From: Bugula neritina | Taxonomy: Eukaryota; Bryozoa; Gymnolaemata; Cheilostomatida; Bugulidae | Length of the DNA: 64,000 nt | Direction of reading: 5' to 3' | NCBI GenBank assembly: GCA_964035545.1 | Contig: OZ037768.1 | Location: forward strand, 853,501-917,500 | Shown here: one piece after another, positions 1 to 10,400 of the stretch | Layout of the letters: every line of letters begins with the position of its first letter | Position numbering within the stretch: the stretch's first letter is position 1 | Position numbers and translations under genes: made by a program | Notes under the pieces: model-generated | Told to the model about the DNA's origin: nothing | The model's database searches: none | The model's input: only the letters and a program-made list of their open reading frames with translations

Positions 1-83
1 ACCTTGTATACTGACAATCAGTTAATGAAGCAATTAGTAAATCATTAACAAGATAATTCATTAAGAGTTCCCTGCCATCTTAC

Positions 84-3000
84 CATCTTCAGTAGTAGTA
101 GGAGTAGGTGTAGTCGTCTCATGATCATGATCGTGGTCGTGATCTTCAGCAAAGACCTCTATTACCTTCTCTAGCAGAGACTCGATCTCTTCTTCACCTA
201 TCTCATCTACATGTCACATCATTTTGATAAAGCGCTGAATAGTCTTTTATATTCGCTCGACATGCATGATAACAAGGTACTTCATATTTGAGATAAGAAC
301 TTGAGTCCCAGGTTTTGAGTCACAGACACTCAATTTGGTCCAACAGCAATTTATAGTCAAATAAAGAACTGTTTCATAATAATGATTATTTCACTTTGTT
401 CCCTATCAATCTTAATTCTTCCTCATAGAATATTATTCTTAGCTTACACTTACATACTTAACTTACATTTATATCCTGTACTTCACTTACAAATAAAATC
501 AAAACCTCAATAAATACTGCGTTATCCAAGCCTAAGGCTGAAATGTTTGAAAGTCCTAAATTTCTAGCGCTTGAGCCTCATAGCCCATCATAAAACAAAT
601 ATTCTAAACTGTGCCAAGCTAAGTACTTCTGCCTGGCTTGGAAATCAAGTTAAGGATGGTTTTGTCATTCTAAGCAGACACAATAGAGCTCTGTAACACA
701 GACTACAGGCATAGCCTCAGAGCCAGAAAGTTCTTTCACCTCAAGTTAGTTTAGGTCAACAGACAACTCTCTCACCAACTGAGTCATCCCCAATAACAGC
801 GAGGAGGGCGGTGGTTGCATCTAGAGCATTCAGTTCACTGGAAGACAGGTTACAGAAGGTGCTAATGTCTAGAAGAGCATAGAGGGCTCTCACAGATGCC
901 TCATTCCACTCCTCTAGGGTATGGATTTCTTCAGACACTCCGACAAGACTCTCCAAGCACTGGAAAAGTCATCAAAAATAGTGTTTAGACATCTACAGCA
1001 CTGCTATATATATATATATGTGTGTGTCTACAGTATATAATATATGTCTACAGTGTATAATATGTGTCTACAATGTATAATATATGTCTACAGTGTATAA
1101 TATATGTCTACAGTGTATAATATATGTCTACAATGTATAATATATGTCTACAGTATATAATATATGTCTACAGTGTATAATATGTGTCTACAGTATATAA
1201 TATATGTCTACAGTGTATAATATATGTCTACAGTATATAATATATGTCTACAGTGTATAATATATGTCTACAGTGTATAATATATGTCTACAGTGTATAA
1301 TATATGTCTACAGTGTATAATATATGTCTACAGTGTATAATATATGTCTACAGTATATAATATATGTCTACAGTGTATAATATGTGTCTACAGTATATAA
1401 TATATGTCTACAGTGTATAATATATGTCTACAGTATATAATATATGTCTACAGTGTATAATATATGTCTACAGTGTATAATATATGTCTACAGTGTATAA
1501 TATATGTCTACAGTGTATAATATAGCACTTATATGTCTAGAATATATAGTCATCTTAAATACAAATAGTGAGCCCCATTTTACCAAAAAAAACCGTGAAA
1601 ACGGCTCTGGTATCTCACAAATATTTCATAAGTTCATTATTATATCTTATTAGTGATGCTTTTAGCTGTTGCTATTAAAGTACTATTTATAACAACTATT
1701 CATAAAAAATTAATTATATATATAGCACACTTCTTGCTGGGAAATGCAATAAATTAACAACACATAACAATATTATAATAATATATTACTAAAATATTGC
1801 ATTACTAAAACATTAAAATAAACGAAGTTTACTTTTTATTTTATTTTTATAAATTTAATTAGCCAGCCACCCGATCAGAATATGGTGGAGAACTGTGAGA
1901 GAAAATTAACACAAATTAAATTATTTATTCTTTGGGATTGAATTTTCTTGATTTAATGAGTTGTAGCACCAGTCTAATGGCATGTTCTACAGATCAGAAA
2001 TTGTTGGTAACTTAATAATTATCTTCATCCTGCAATAATGAAAACAGACCTTTACTTGCGTTCCAAAACTTTGATTATTAACTGTAATTATTTTGTCACG
2101 AAAACAAATGTGTTTACGGAGCAACAGAAAAGCTGTGAGTGCAAATGAATTAGCAGAATGCGCACCAGGGACTTGTTTTTCAGACAGCTCTTAGCAACCA
2201 ACAAATGTTTATGAAAGTTTTCTGGTCTTTGCCTATTTGGAATTTTGTGTCTTTTCTTCTTTTAGGGGAAAATTACCTAAACTTCACGCTTTACTGACTT
2301 CCTCCCAATAGCAATCGCATGATATAAAAAACATTAGTCAACCAGCCCTTGTTTTTCAAACGCAATATGTGAAAGCTAAGAGGGGGTCCATGAGGAGTAA
2401 AGCTTTTGTCACATAACAAAATGTGAAAGCTGTTATAAGTTTAGGTATTGTTAATAATATGAATAGGACTGCCAGTTGCTAGGTGCTAATGAAAACATAA
2501 GCATCGATTATTTCACATATTTGTTCCATAATTGAGTAATGACAAAAGATTGCCTTTCTAGACATCGAAAGAGAAACTGACAATCAGAGCTTTTAATTAA
2601 AGTCTAAGTTCAACCAGTTTATGCAAACAACAGCTGCCAATAGCTTAATTTAGCGCCTATTGAAATTGCACGGTGAGAAAACGTGGCACAGAATGTTGTA
2701 CAAAACGTTGTATAAATAATGTTGTATGAAAGGTTGCATAAAACCAGGCACGAAACCTACAGCTGCATGGCAGCACGCCCTTAATTCATATTCTTTTATT
2801 GAACTCTCTAAAATATTATTAATTGAATACAAAATATTATATCAGCAAAAGATACTTCGAAATAAATTTTTATCATAAGTTTTCATAAAAAAACAGTAGT
2901 TACGGTAGTTACAGTAGTTACAGTAGTCACAGTAGTTACAGTAGTTACGGTAGTTACAGTAGTTACAGTAGTCACAGTAGTTACAGTAGTTACATTAGTT

Positions 3001-4531
3001 ACAGTAGTTACAGTAGTTACAGTAGTTACAGTAGTTACAGTAGTTACAGTAGTCACAGTAGTTACAGTAGTTACAGTAGTTACAGTAGTTACAGTAGTCA
3101 CAGTAGTTACAGTAGTTATAGTAGTTACGGTAGTTACAGTAGTTACAGTAGTTAGCCTAGGGCCACACTGTGCGTATTTTCGCATGCGAAAATTGAAATC
3201 ACAAGTAGCAAAGGTGTCCACTGTGCGTGTTGAGAAAACTTTCGCACTTGTCGCTCTGCATTTTCAACGCAAGTGCGAATCGTCTCTGTCGTCGTCACCT
3301 AATTGGCTGGTAGTTATTAAGCGAGCCCAATTTCTTTATTTTAGTGCTACATTCCAGTAAATTGCGTTTTATTGAATTCGAGTGCGATTTAAAAATGAAA
3401 GCTTTATTTATCACGCATCACTGACGCTACAGTGGACGCCTTTGCTACTTGTGGTTTCAATTTTCGCATGCGAAAATACGCACCGTGTGGCCCTAGGCTT
3501 ACAGTAGTTACAATGCTAATCTGAATTGTAGTTTGTCAACAGCTATGATAAAAAGAATAGGAAAATTATAAGCCTCTATTTTATTGGCCGAACTTTTCCT
3601 AAAATTGAAGAAATTTTTCTAGACGTGTTATCTATGATAATGTAAATAGAAAAGCAGAAAATATGATTGCCACAAAGAAGTTAGTCAAGTTACAGAGCAG
3701 AAATAACATCCTGTTAAACGCTTTGATCTTGGAAATACAACATAATGCTGGCAGTTTCACAATGCCACCCTTTCGATTGCCCTTTCGATAGTCTCAACCC
3801 ACCTCTCTTGGCCCCAGGAACAGCTGGCTAAGTACACTGTTGCTAATAATTATATTGATTATCTCACTTATATACATAGTCGTACTGTATGATAATATAC
3901 ATAAATACATAGTTGCAATATATAATAATATACATACATAGTTGTAATATATAATAATATATGTAGGCTGCATACATTGTAGTTGTGTACTGAGTTTAGT
4001 GATACTTTAAAACTAAACACTCAAAAGATTGTTTGCTCTTTTATATACTTGATGAAATCAGGCAAATACTTGTATAACAAACCAATTCCTTACTGAGCTC
4101 TTGGACAGATTTAACTTACAAATACACTCAGCACCAGGTTTAGTATAACTTCATACAAGTGTAGCAATTATTAAAACTAATTTATGATAACTGAGAAAAT
4201 ATAAATCAAATTACAAAATATTGCTGAGTATTTAAAACTCAAATTAGCCTGTGATAGCATCTAGAACCTAGGCTAAGTTGAGACCCCCCCCCCTACTTAC
4301 CACAGTACAGTTGGCTACAGTCTCCGTCTCATCACAGTGGATCTTCTCCAACAGCTCCTCATAGACATGCTCCAAGTCGTGTAGTGAGATAGTCACAGTC
4401 TCATCACTGGGATCATGTTCCTGTATGTAGTGGGCTGCACTATGGAAGGCATTGTCAGGGAGGTTGTAGTACCCACCCGTACCAACAAGCATCGTGGCTA
4501 GTAGAAATGCAATCAACTTCATATTGACCAT
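84..4531 (-). CDS. SLC39A: ZIP-A: zinc transporter of the ZIP4/ZIP12 (LIV-1) type, 5' exons only
   Basis: The N-terminal part of a ZIP family metal importer; the gene continues past the left edge. Coding exons read 4301-4531, 776-959 and 84-206, with donors GTAAGT, GTGAGA and GTAAGA and matching phases (0, 1, 1). Exon 1 starts MVNMKL and gives a hydrophobic signal peptide of about 20 residues, then an ectodomain with paired cysteines (IHCDE, ANCTV). Exon 3 ends in a metal-binding His/Asp run (DHDHDHDHE). All three exons match exons 1-3 of ZIP-B at 16.1-18.1 kb, so this is a tandem paralogue. Exons 1 and 2 differ from ZIP-B at few residues, while exon 3 and the introns have diverged. A non-coding leader exon probably ends at 4942 (donor GTAAAG) and joins an acceptor at 4557. 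I see no break in the visible exons, but whether the gene is intact cannot be judged here. Confidence 0.8.
207..775. other. ZIP-A intron 2
   Basis: AT-rich intron between ZIP-A exons 2 and 3. I see no gene, array or element in it. Confidence 0.6.
1027..1524. repeat. 20-bp minisatellite in ZIP-A intron 1
   Basis: About 25 head-to-tail copies of a 20-bp unit containing GTCTACAG and TATAATATAT. Variation is confined to a few positions (cagtg/cagta/caatg, atatg/atgtg). The array lies about 70 bp upstream of exon 2 in the gene's own orientation. It is absent from the matching intron of ZIP-B. Confidence 0.95.
2894..3154. repeat. 9-bp minisatellite (GTTACAGTA), interrupted by a MITE
   Basis: About 29 copies of GTTACAGTA with occasional GTCACAGTA or GTTACGGTA. 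The array resumes briefly at 3499-3511 after the inserted element at 3155-3498. Its minus-strand open frame (repeated Thr-Thr-Val) is only a by-product of the 9-bp period. Confidence 0.95.
3155..3498. mobile_element. MITE with 68-bp inverted termini, PIF/Harbinger-like
   Basis: A 344-bp non-autonomous DNA element. The two ends are inverted copies over 68 bp with three mismatches; both start GCCTAGGGCCACAC and contain the palindrome TTTTCGCATGCGAAAA. The flanking trinucleotide TTA (3152-3154 and 3499-3501) is a plausible target-site duplication. A TTA/TAA duplication is typical of PIF/Harbinger elements, so the family assignment is an inference from the TSD alone. There is no coding capacity. 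It sits in ZIP-A intron 1 and has no counterpart in ZIP-B, so it probably arrived after the duplication. Confidence 0.85.
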
Positions 4532-4942
4532 GGTGACCAGTGTCTATTTCAGTTTTTCTGTAAATACAAATTGGAGTAGATTTTCACATTGAATGAAGTG
4601 CAGTATAAGTTTAGTGTTTTCTAGGAGTAAATGTAGTTATAGGGGAATCACTGAGAGGTACTGTAAAGCTATTAAGAGGCTTCCAGTTAATTGCTAACAT
4701 CAAAAACACATAAAACTAATGAGGCATTTACCCTACCAGTGCAATCAAATAAACAATACCAACTGCAAACCTTGTTTCAGCTTCAACTTAGGCAGTGGTT
4801 AAATTATGAAGTAATATTATTTTTATAAGCTTATAAAATTAAATTGATATATTATCACTGCTACTAATTTCTTTACTTATGAACCCTCAGTGCAAGTAAA
4901 ACTGTTATACTATTCCAGCAATTCATTGCATTTAGCTTTACC

Positions 4943-5290
4943 TTTTGTTGTAGCTCTCAACACTCCGTAGCTAGGTTTGTTCTGTATGGGCTGTGGCTCC
5001 AGTTATACTGCAGGCATGTGAAGCTTTCACGTTTCGCCCGTCTACTTTATATTACTATTGAGACTATCTGAATTGACCACTCATTGTTTTCACAATATAG
5101 TTTCACATAAAGGGGCGGGCTTTATGATTCATTATTTATGTGAAATGAATGCCGACTTCACATGCCGGCATGTGAAGTTAGCATTCACATAATGCCCGCC
5201 CCTTTATGATAATGAGAAGCGATGATTGGATAAGAGAGAACAACTACTACAAATACGAAGCCAGAAAACTTTGTGCGATTATTTAGCTGA
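4943..5290. promoter_or_regulatory. Putative bidirectional promoter of ZIP-A and the PDSS1 fragment
   Basis: A stretch with two GC boxes (GGGGCGGGC and its complement) and repeated TTCACA/TGTGAA words, including a foldback at 5106-5208. The same mix of GC boxes and TTTCACA words occurs at 18.5-18.66 kb between ZIP-B and PDSS1. Promoter function is inferred from position and motif content. Confidence 0.4.
5106..5208. repeat. Foldback palindrome carrying two GC boxes
   Basis: Two arms of about 42 bp meet with no spacer at CATGCC|GGCATG (axis 5166/5167). Both outer ends read CATAAAGGGGCGGGC in inverted orientation. The left arm carries about 15 extra bases. It could extrude as a cruciform or be a small foldback element. 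Confidence 0.85.
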
Positions 5291-5647
5291 GTCAGCATGA
5301 TTATTACTGTAATTTTACCATTATTACTAGTAAATTACGCTCACTGTTATTACTAGTAGAATTACTATTAGTATTAGTATTAGCAATTAGCATTAGACTT
5401 TGAGTTAGTTGTAGTATTTCAATTAGTATATTATAAGTATTACATTTAGATTTAGTATCAATGCAGGTAGTGAATTTTTCATCATGATGCAGCACATAAT
5501 AAACAGAATGCTTGTTATATATTTACATAATTATAGTAAGTACAATGTGCTATAAATATTTACATAGTAAGTACAACGTGGTATATATATTAATATATAA
5601 TATGATAACATATAATATATAATATAGTGGAGTGTGGAACATTTCAG

Positions 5648-6180
5648 GACAGTCTAAAGGTGCTTTCACAGGAGACTACATCCTAGGAGCTGCGTCAGTA
5701 TCACTGGCTAAACTCAGACACAACAGAGTGATGAGAATCATGTCTCAGATACTAGAGGACTTGGTACAGGGTGAGTGTGTACCATGTGACCTTCACCTTC
5801 ATCTTGTGACCTTCACCTCCATCATATGACCTTTACCTTCATCATGTGACCTTTACTTTCATCATGTGACTTTCACCTCCAGCATGTGACCTTCATCTGT
5901 GAGTGTATACCATTTGACCTTCACCTTATTGAAATTTATACTATTTATTATTATTTGCAGGAAAAATCACTATAAAGAAAGTATCTAATTACAGAATCAA
6001 ACTGCCTATAAATCTCAGAGAATCTATGTCCTATGACATCATTTCCTTTAGCTACACTAGAGTGCCTACTGTAACAGCTGATAGATAACAAGCTAGACTA
6101 TCGCTCAAGTAAAATAGAGCTGACCTAAAGTTAAGCTTGACCACTGCCCCTCCCCCATCCTCCTTGCGAGAATAGCCAAA
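5648..6180 (+). pseudogene. PDSS1: PDSS1 fragment (decaprenyl diphosphate synthase subunit 1 pseudogene)
   Basis: A broken copy of the polyprenyl synthase gene at 18.9-22.6 kb. Exon 5 (5648-5770) is kept whole with both splice sites and differs from the intact gene at one synonymous base in 123. Intron 4 sequence just upstream also matches, but exon 4 and everything before it are missing. Exons 6 and 7 are not visible. A decayed exon 8 follows at about 6080-6180: the second aspartate motif reads LIDNKLDY instead of LIDDSLDY, the exon has an internal deletion of about 25 bp, and a stop comes soon after. Exon 9 was not found. With no DDxxD pair it cannot make an active enzyme. Confidence 0.8.
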
Positions 6181-6189
6181 TTATTAGCT

Positions 6190-7414
6190 GCTTTCAGCCT
6201 TACCGCCACTTCCAGCCAACTAAAAGCAACAGCCCATTGAGTGAAAGAATTTAAGAAAGCTCTTTGGCTACTGCAGATAAAAGTGAGAGTACATTGCTTG
6301 TCAACATCTTACCCTCACAATAGGAGAGGGCAACTCTCATAGTTTAGTGATTAGAACTCTACTGTGTATCATCACACTTTTACACTCCAATGTTTGTTAT
6401 TGTTATTACAACATTATGCATTGTAATATTATATTGATTCACTGTGGCATTGTATATATTTACTATAATCAATACAAATGTTCACTTATTAAATTATACT
6501 TGTGCCATTCTTCCAAGAGTTATCTTCTCTTTTAAATATAATGTGCTGATCACTGACTATGCTGCATGTTTGAAAACCTAATGAATTCCCTTGCCTGATT
6601 GCTTCCCCTACAAAAGGCTATAGGTATATTTTCAGTACCATAGGTTTATATGATTAAGGAGGCAGTCCTAATACACTATACTCTGTTCATATAATGACAT
6701 ACTTCAGCCAGATGTATCAGATTACTAATCTATCTAGCCTTACCTGCAGTCTCAATTTCTGAACTTTTAGCCGACACTCGATTGATAGCTTGTTTTTTTA
6801 TAGCTCTAAATTAAACTCCACGCATGTGTATGATTTATTGACAAACAGATCTAGACTTGGATATGTTGGTTTGCCAGTTGACACTGGCGGTTGCTATAGC
6901 ATGTCAATTCAACATAGTTTAATACCTTGAAATAGGTTTTAATTTATGAACTTCAAACGAGGATGGCTGAACTGATGGAATATAAGTAATTTGCCGGCTA
7001 AAAGCTGATTGGTTATTTATTAATTATTATTTTAGCCTTGTATTTCATCACACACATTAGACAAATAAAAAGGAACTGCAAATTAAAATTAATCAATGTA
7101 AAAAAAAATGCAAAAATTTGTTTATGTAAGTATTTTTAGCTGACAAGATGTATAATTAGAGCTTTATAGATAGGTTAGGTTAGTTTTATAGATAATAGAG
7201 AAAAACCCGTAAAAATTCAAATTGTGGAATATACGCATAGCAAGTTTATAAAACTGTGTGGGGTTAAAACTAAAAGTCAATTGTGCAAATCAGAAATAAA
7301 AAACATTGAAAAAATGTTGAATTGAAAAAAAAGTATAAAAAACAAACAAGCATCAAAAGATTTATAGAAAGCTTTTCTGTTTGTAGCCATCCAATCTAAT
7401 CCTTGGCAATGACT
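6190..7414. other. Intergenic gap between the PDSS1 fragment and the ZIP-B 3' end
   Basis: AT-rich sequence with no gene or array that I can support. It is presumably the right junction zone of the duplication. A possible poly(A) signal for ZIP-B (AATAAA on the minus strand) lies near 7016-7021, about 400 bp past the proposed stop. Confidence 0.4.
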
Positions 7415-10400
7415 TCACACTGAAAATAGAATAGTTACATAGATGGAGTAGTACTTGGGCTATAGGCAGCTAATATTACGAGACATAGCACAGAGCTCCC
7501 TCTCTTGATGAGGAAATAAGGAAAATTCAGAGGATATGAGCTTCCTGCTGATGATAGCCTGAGTAAAAGTAGTAAAAAGTTGGGTAGTCATCTCACCCAC
7601 CCTTTCTTGACAAACTTCTAGAAACTTGCTGAATTTCAGGCCCTATATAGGCTATATGCAACACCTAATAGCTCACACACTAGAGGTTTCTTATTATACC
7701 TGGTATCTTACCTGCATAGCCTAGTCTCTTACCTGCATAGCCTGGTATCTTACCTGCATAGCCTGGTATTTTACCTGCATAGCCTGGTATCTTACCTGCA
7801 TAGCCTAGTCTCTTACCTGCATAGCCTAGTCTCTTACCTGCACAGCCTGGTATTTTACCTGCATAGCCTGGTATCTTACCTGCATAGCCTAGTCTCTTAC
7901 CTGTATAGCCTGGTATTTTACCTGCATAGCCTGGTATTTTACCTGCATAGCCTGGTATCTTACCTGCATAGCCTAGTATCTTACCTGCATAGCCTAGTAT
8001 CTTACCTGCATAGCCTGGTATTTTACCTGCATAGCCTGGTATCTTACCTGCATAGCCTGGTATCTTACCTGCACTGTAGTGGATAATCCTCTCCTCAAAA
8101 ACAGACAGTATCAGCATAACAGCAAATCCTAGAATCATCCCGACATTCTTGAGGAAGAAGTGGACCCACCAGTTTCCATTCCGACTCGGAGCAATGAGTA
8201 CAGGCAGCTGAGAGAGCATAAATATATTATTATATAACGATACATACAGTAATATAGTGCAGTACTATTGTATATATTGCTATTATATAATATACAAGAT
8301 ACAACATAGATATGTATATATATATATAACATATTAATGCATGGTGCTTCACAGTGCTTCTTTTTACAGTTAGGAAGTTTTAGTAGGTCAATAAAGCTTG
8401 ATTGAAAGGGTATACCATGTTAACGAGTCCGATGTAGATGAACATCCCTGAAGTCAAGGCCAAGAACCACTTCCTGGTGTCTGGGTTGCTGCCGATAGCT
8501 GCCCCCATGTACAAGCCAATAAGACTGGTGGAAGAGGCACCGAGATTCAAGAAGACGGCCTTCCACTTAGAGACTCCAGATCGAAGGTAAATGGAGAAGT
8601 CACCTTCAATAGAATACATCAACATCTACCATCAGGTGGCGTAAGAATTCTGTTGAATCCACTAAAACTGAAACTTCAGTTAAATTAATCTACACCAGGC
8701 TTGTGGATACTTTGTGAAACAAATTAATTGAGACTCTTTGAGGTTTACAAAAGACTGAAATAGAATCAACCTCTTTTTTAGAAGAGTTGGGTTATATTTA
8801 TATTTGTGTTTAATATGTTATCATAGGATAGATGACCTAATTCATAGAGTAAATGACCTAATTCATGAAATAACGAATCTAATTCATGAGCTAACTGACC
8901 TAATTCACAAAATAACTGACCTAATTTATGAGCTAACTGACCTAATTCATGAGGTAACTGACCTAATTCATGAGGTAACTGACCTAATTCATGAGGTAAC
9001 TGACCTAATTCACGAAATAACTAACCTAATTTATGAGGCAACTGACCTAGTTCATGAGGTAACTCATGTACAAATATAGCAATAGAAGTGCCAACACCAT
9101 CCTGTAGACTCTGTGAAAAAGCAACTCCCATAGCTACACCGTCGAGAATATTGTGTATAACGTCTCCCACCAAAATCATGATAGTCAAAGCTGTGACACC
9201 CTGACACGCCTTACTAGTAGTTGAGTCATCATCACTGATCTGTAAGAGAACACAGGCTAACTGTCTGCAGGAGAACACAGGCTAGCTGTATGCAAGAGAA
9301 CACAGGGTAGCTGTTCGCATGAGAACACAAGCTAGCTGTTTGTAAGGGGACACAGGCTAGCTGTCTGCATGAGAACACAGGCTAGCTGTATGCAAGGGAA
9401 CACAGGCTAGCTGTTTGCAAGGGGACACAGGCTAGCTGTCTGCAAGGGAACACAGGCTAGCTGTTTGCAAGGGGACACAGGCTAGCTGTCTGCAAGGGGA
9501 CACAGGCTAGCTGTATGCAAGGGGACACAGGCTAGCTGTTTGCAAGGTAACACAGGCTAGCTGTCTGCAAGGGGACACAGGCTAGCTGTTTGCAAGAGGA
9601 TCTGCCTCAGTTCAAAGGAGAGACTACTACTAAAACGAGATGTTAAAATAATTTGAAGTACTTAGATAGAATAAAAGAGCTTTTCATTAGAAGCTAAGAC
9701 AAAATCTGCCATCTATTTAATGGACCTAAAGAAAACAAACCGGTTTGTTTGAAGAGTTCTATCAAAATCAGGGCTGATTTCTCGTAGGTTTAACTTTAGC
9801 TCTAGGTCATATATTTTAATATCTAATTTAAAAAGAGTAAAACCCAAAACAAGAATTATACTTTCTATCAATATTTATTTTGCAAATGAAGCTTTACTTT
9901 CAAGTTGGAGGCTATCTCTTTGTCATCTAATCTCTCGGGTATTGGTTGAGTGGTTGTGGTGTCAAGGTCAAATGAATGCGAGTGCCCATGCGTAGGTGCA
10001 ACAGCCTGTGAAACACGAACTAATGTTAAAGTACATCAATTGGAAATTGGCATATGACAAAAATGAAACAAAGTTGATGTTTTGCTCATTTTAAAAGGTC
10101 TCATATCTCAAAACATACCATAAAAAATATTATTATTTAATTATTGATTATTATAAAATTATTATTTAATTTAAATTAAATAATTACATTTCACAAATTA
10201 TAGCTTTGTGTAGCAAATAAAAAAACTTGTATTGCTAAACTCACTTGTGAAGGTTGCAGTTTTGACATCAAAGCCTCAAACACAAAGAATGCGTACAAAG
10301 CTAAAAATAGAACAAGAGAAAAAATTGTACTGTTTGCACTATTAGGGTATACTGATAACCTTCAAGGTGTCAAACTTGAACATTATGTCTTCAGTTGGAA

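Noticed and set aside
2883-3221. Thr-Val repeat protein on the minus strand
   Set aside because: By-product of the 9-bp minisatellite, and it runs into the MITE end.
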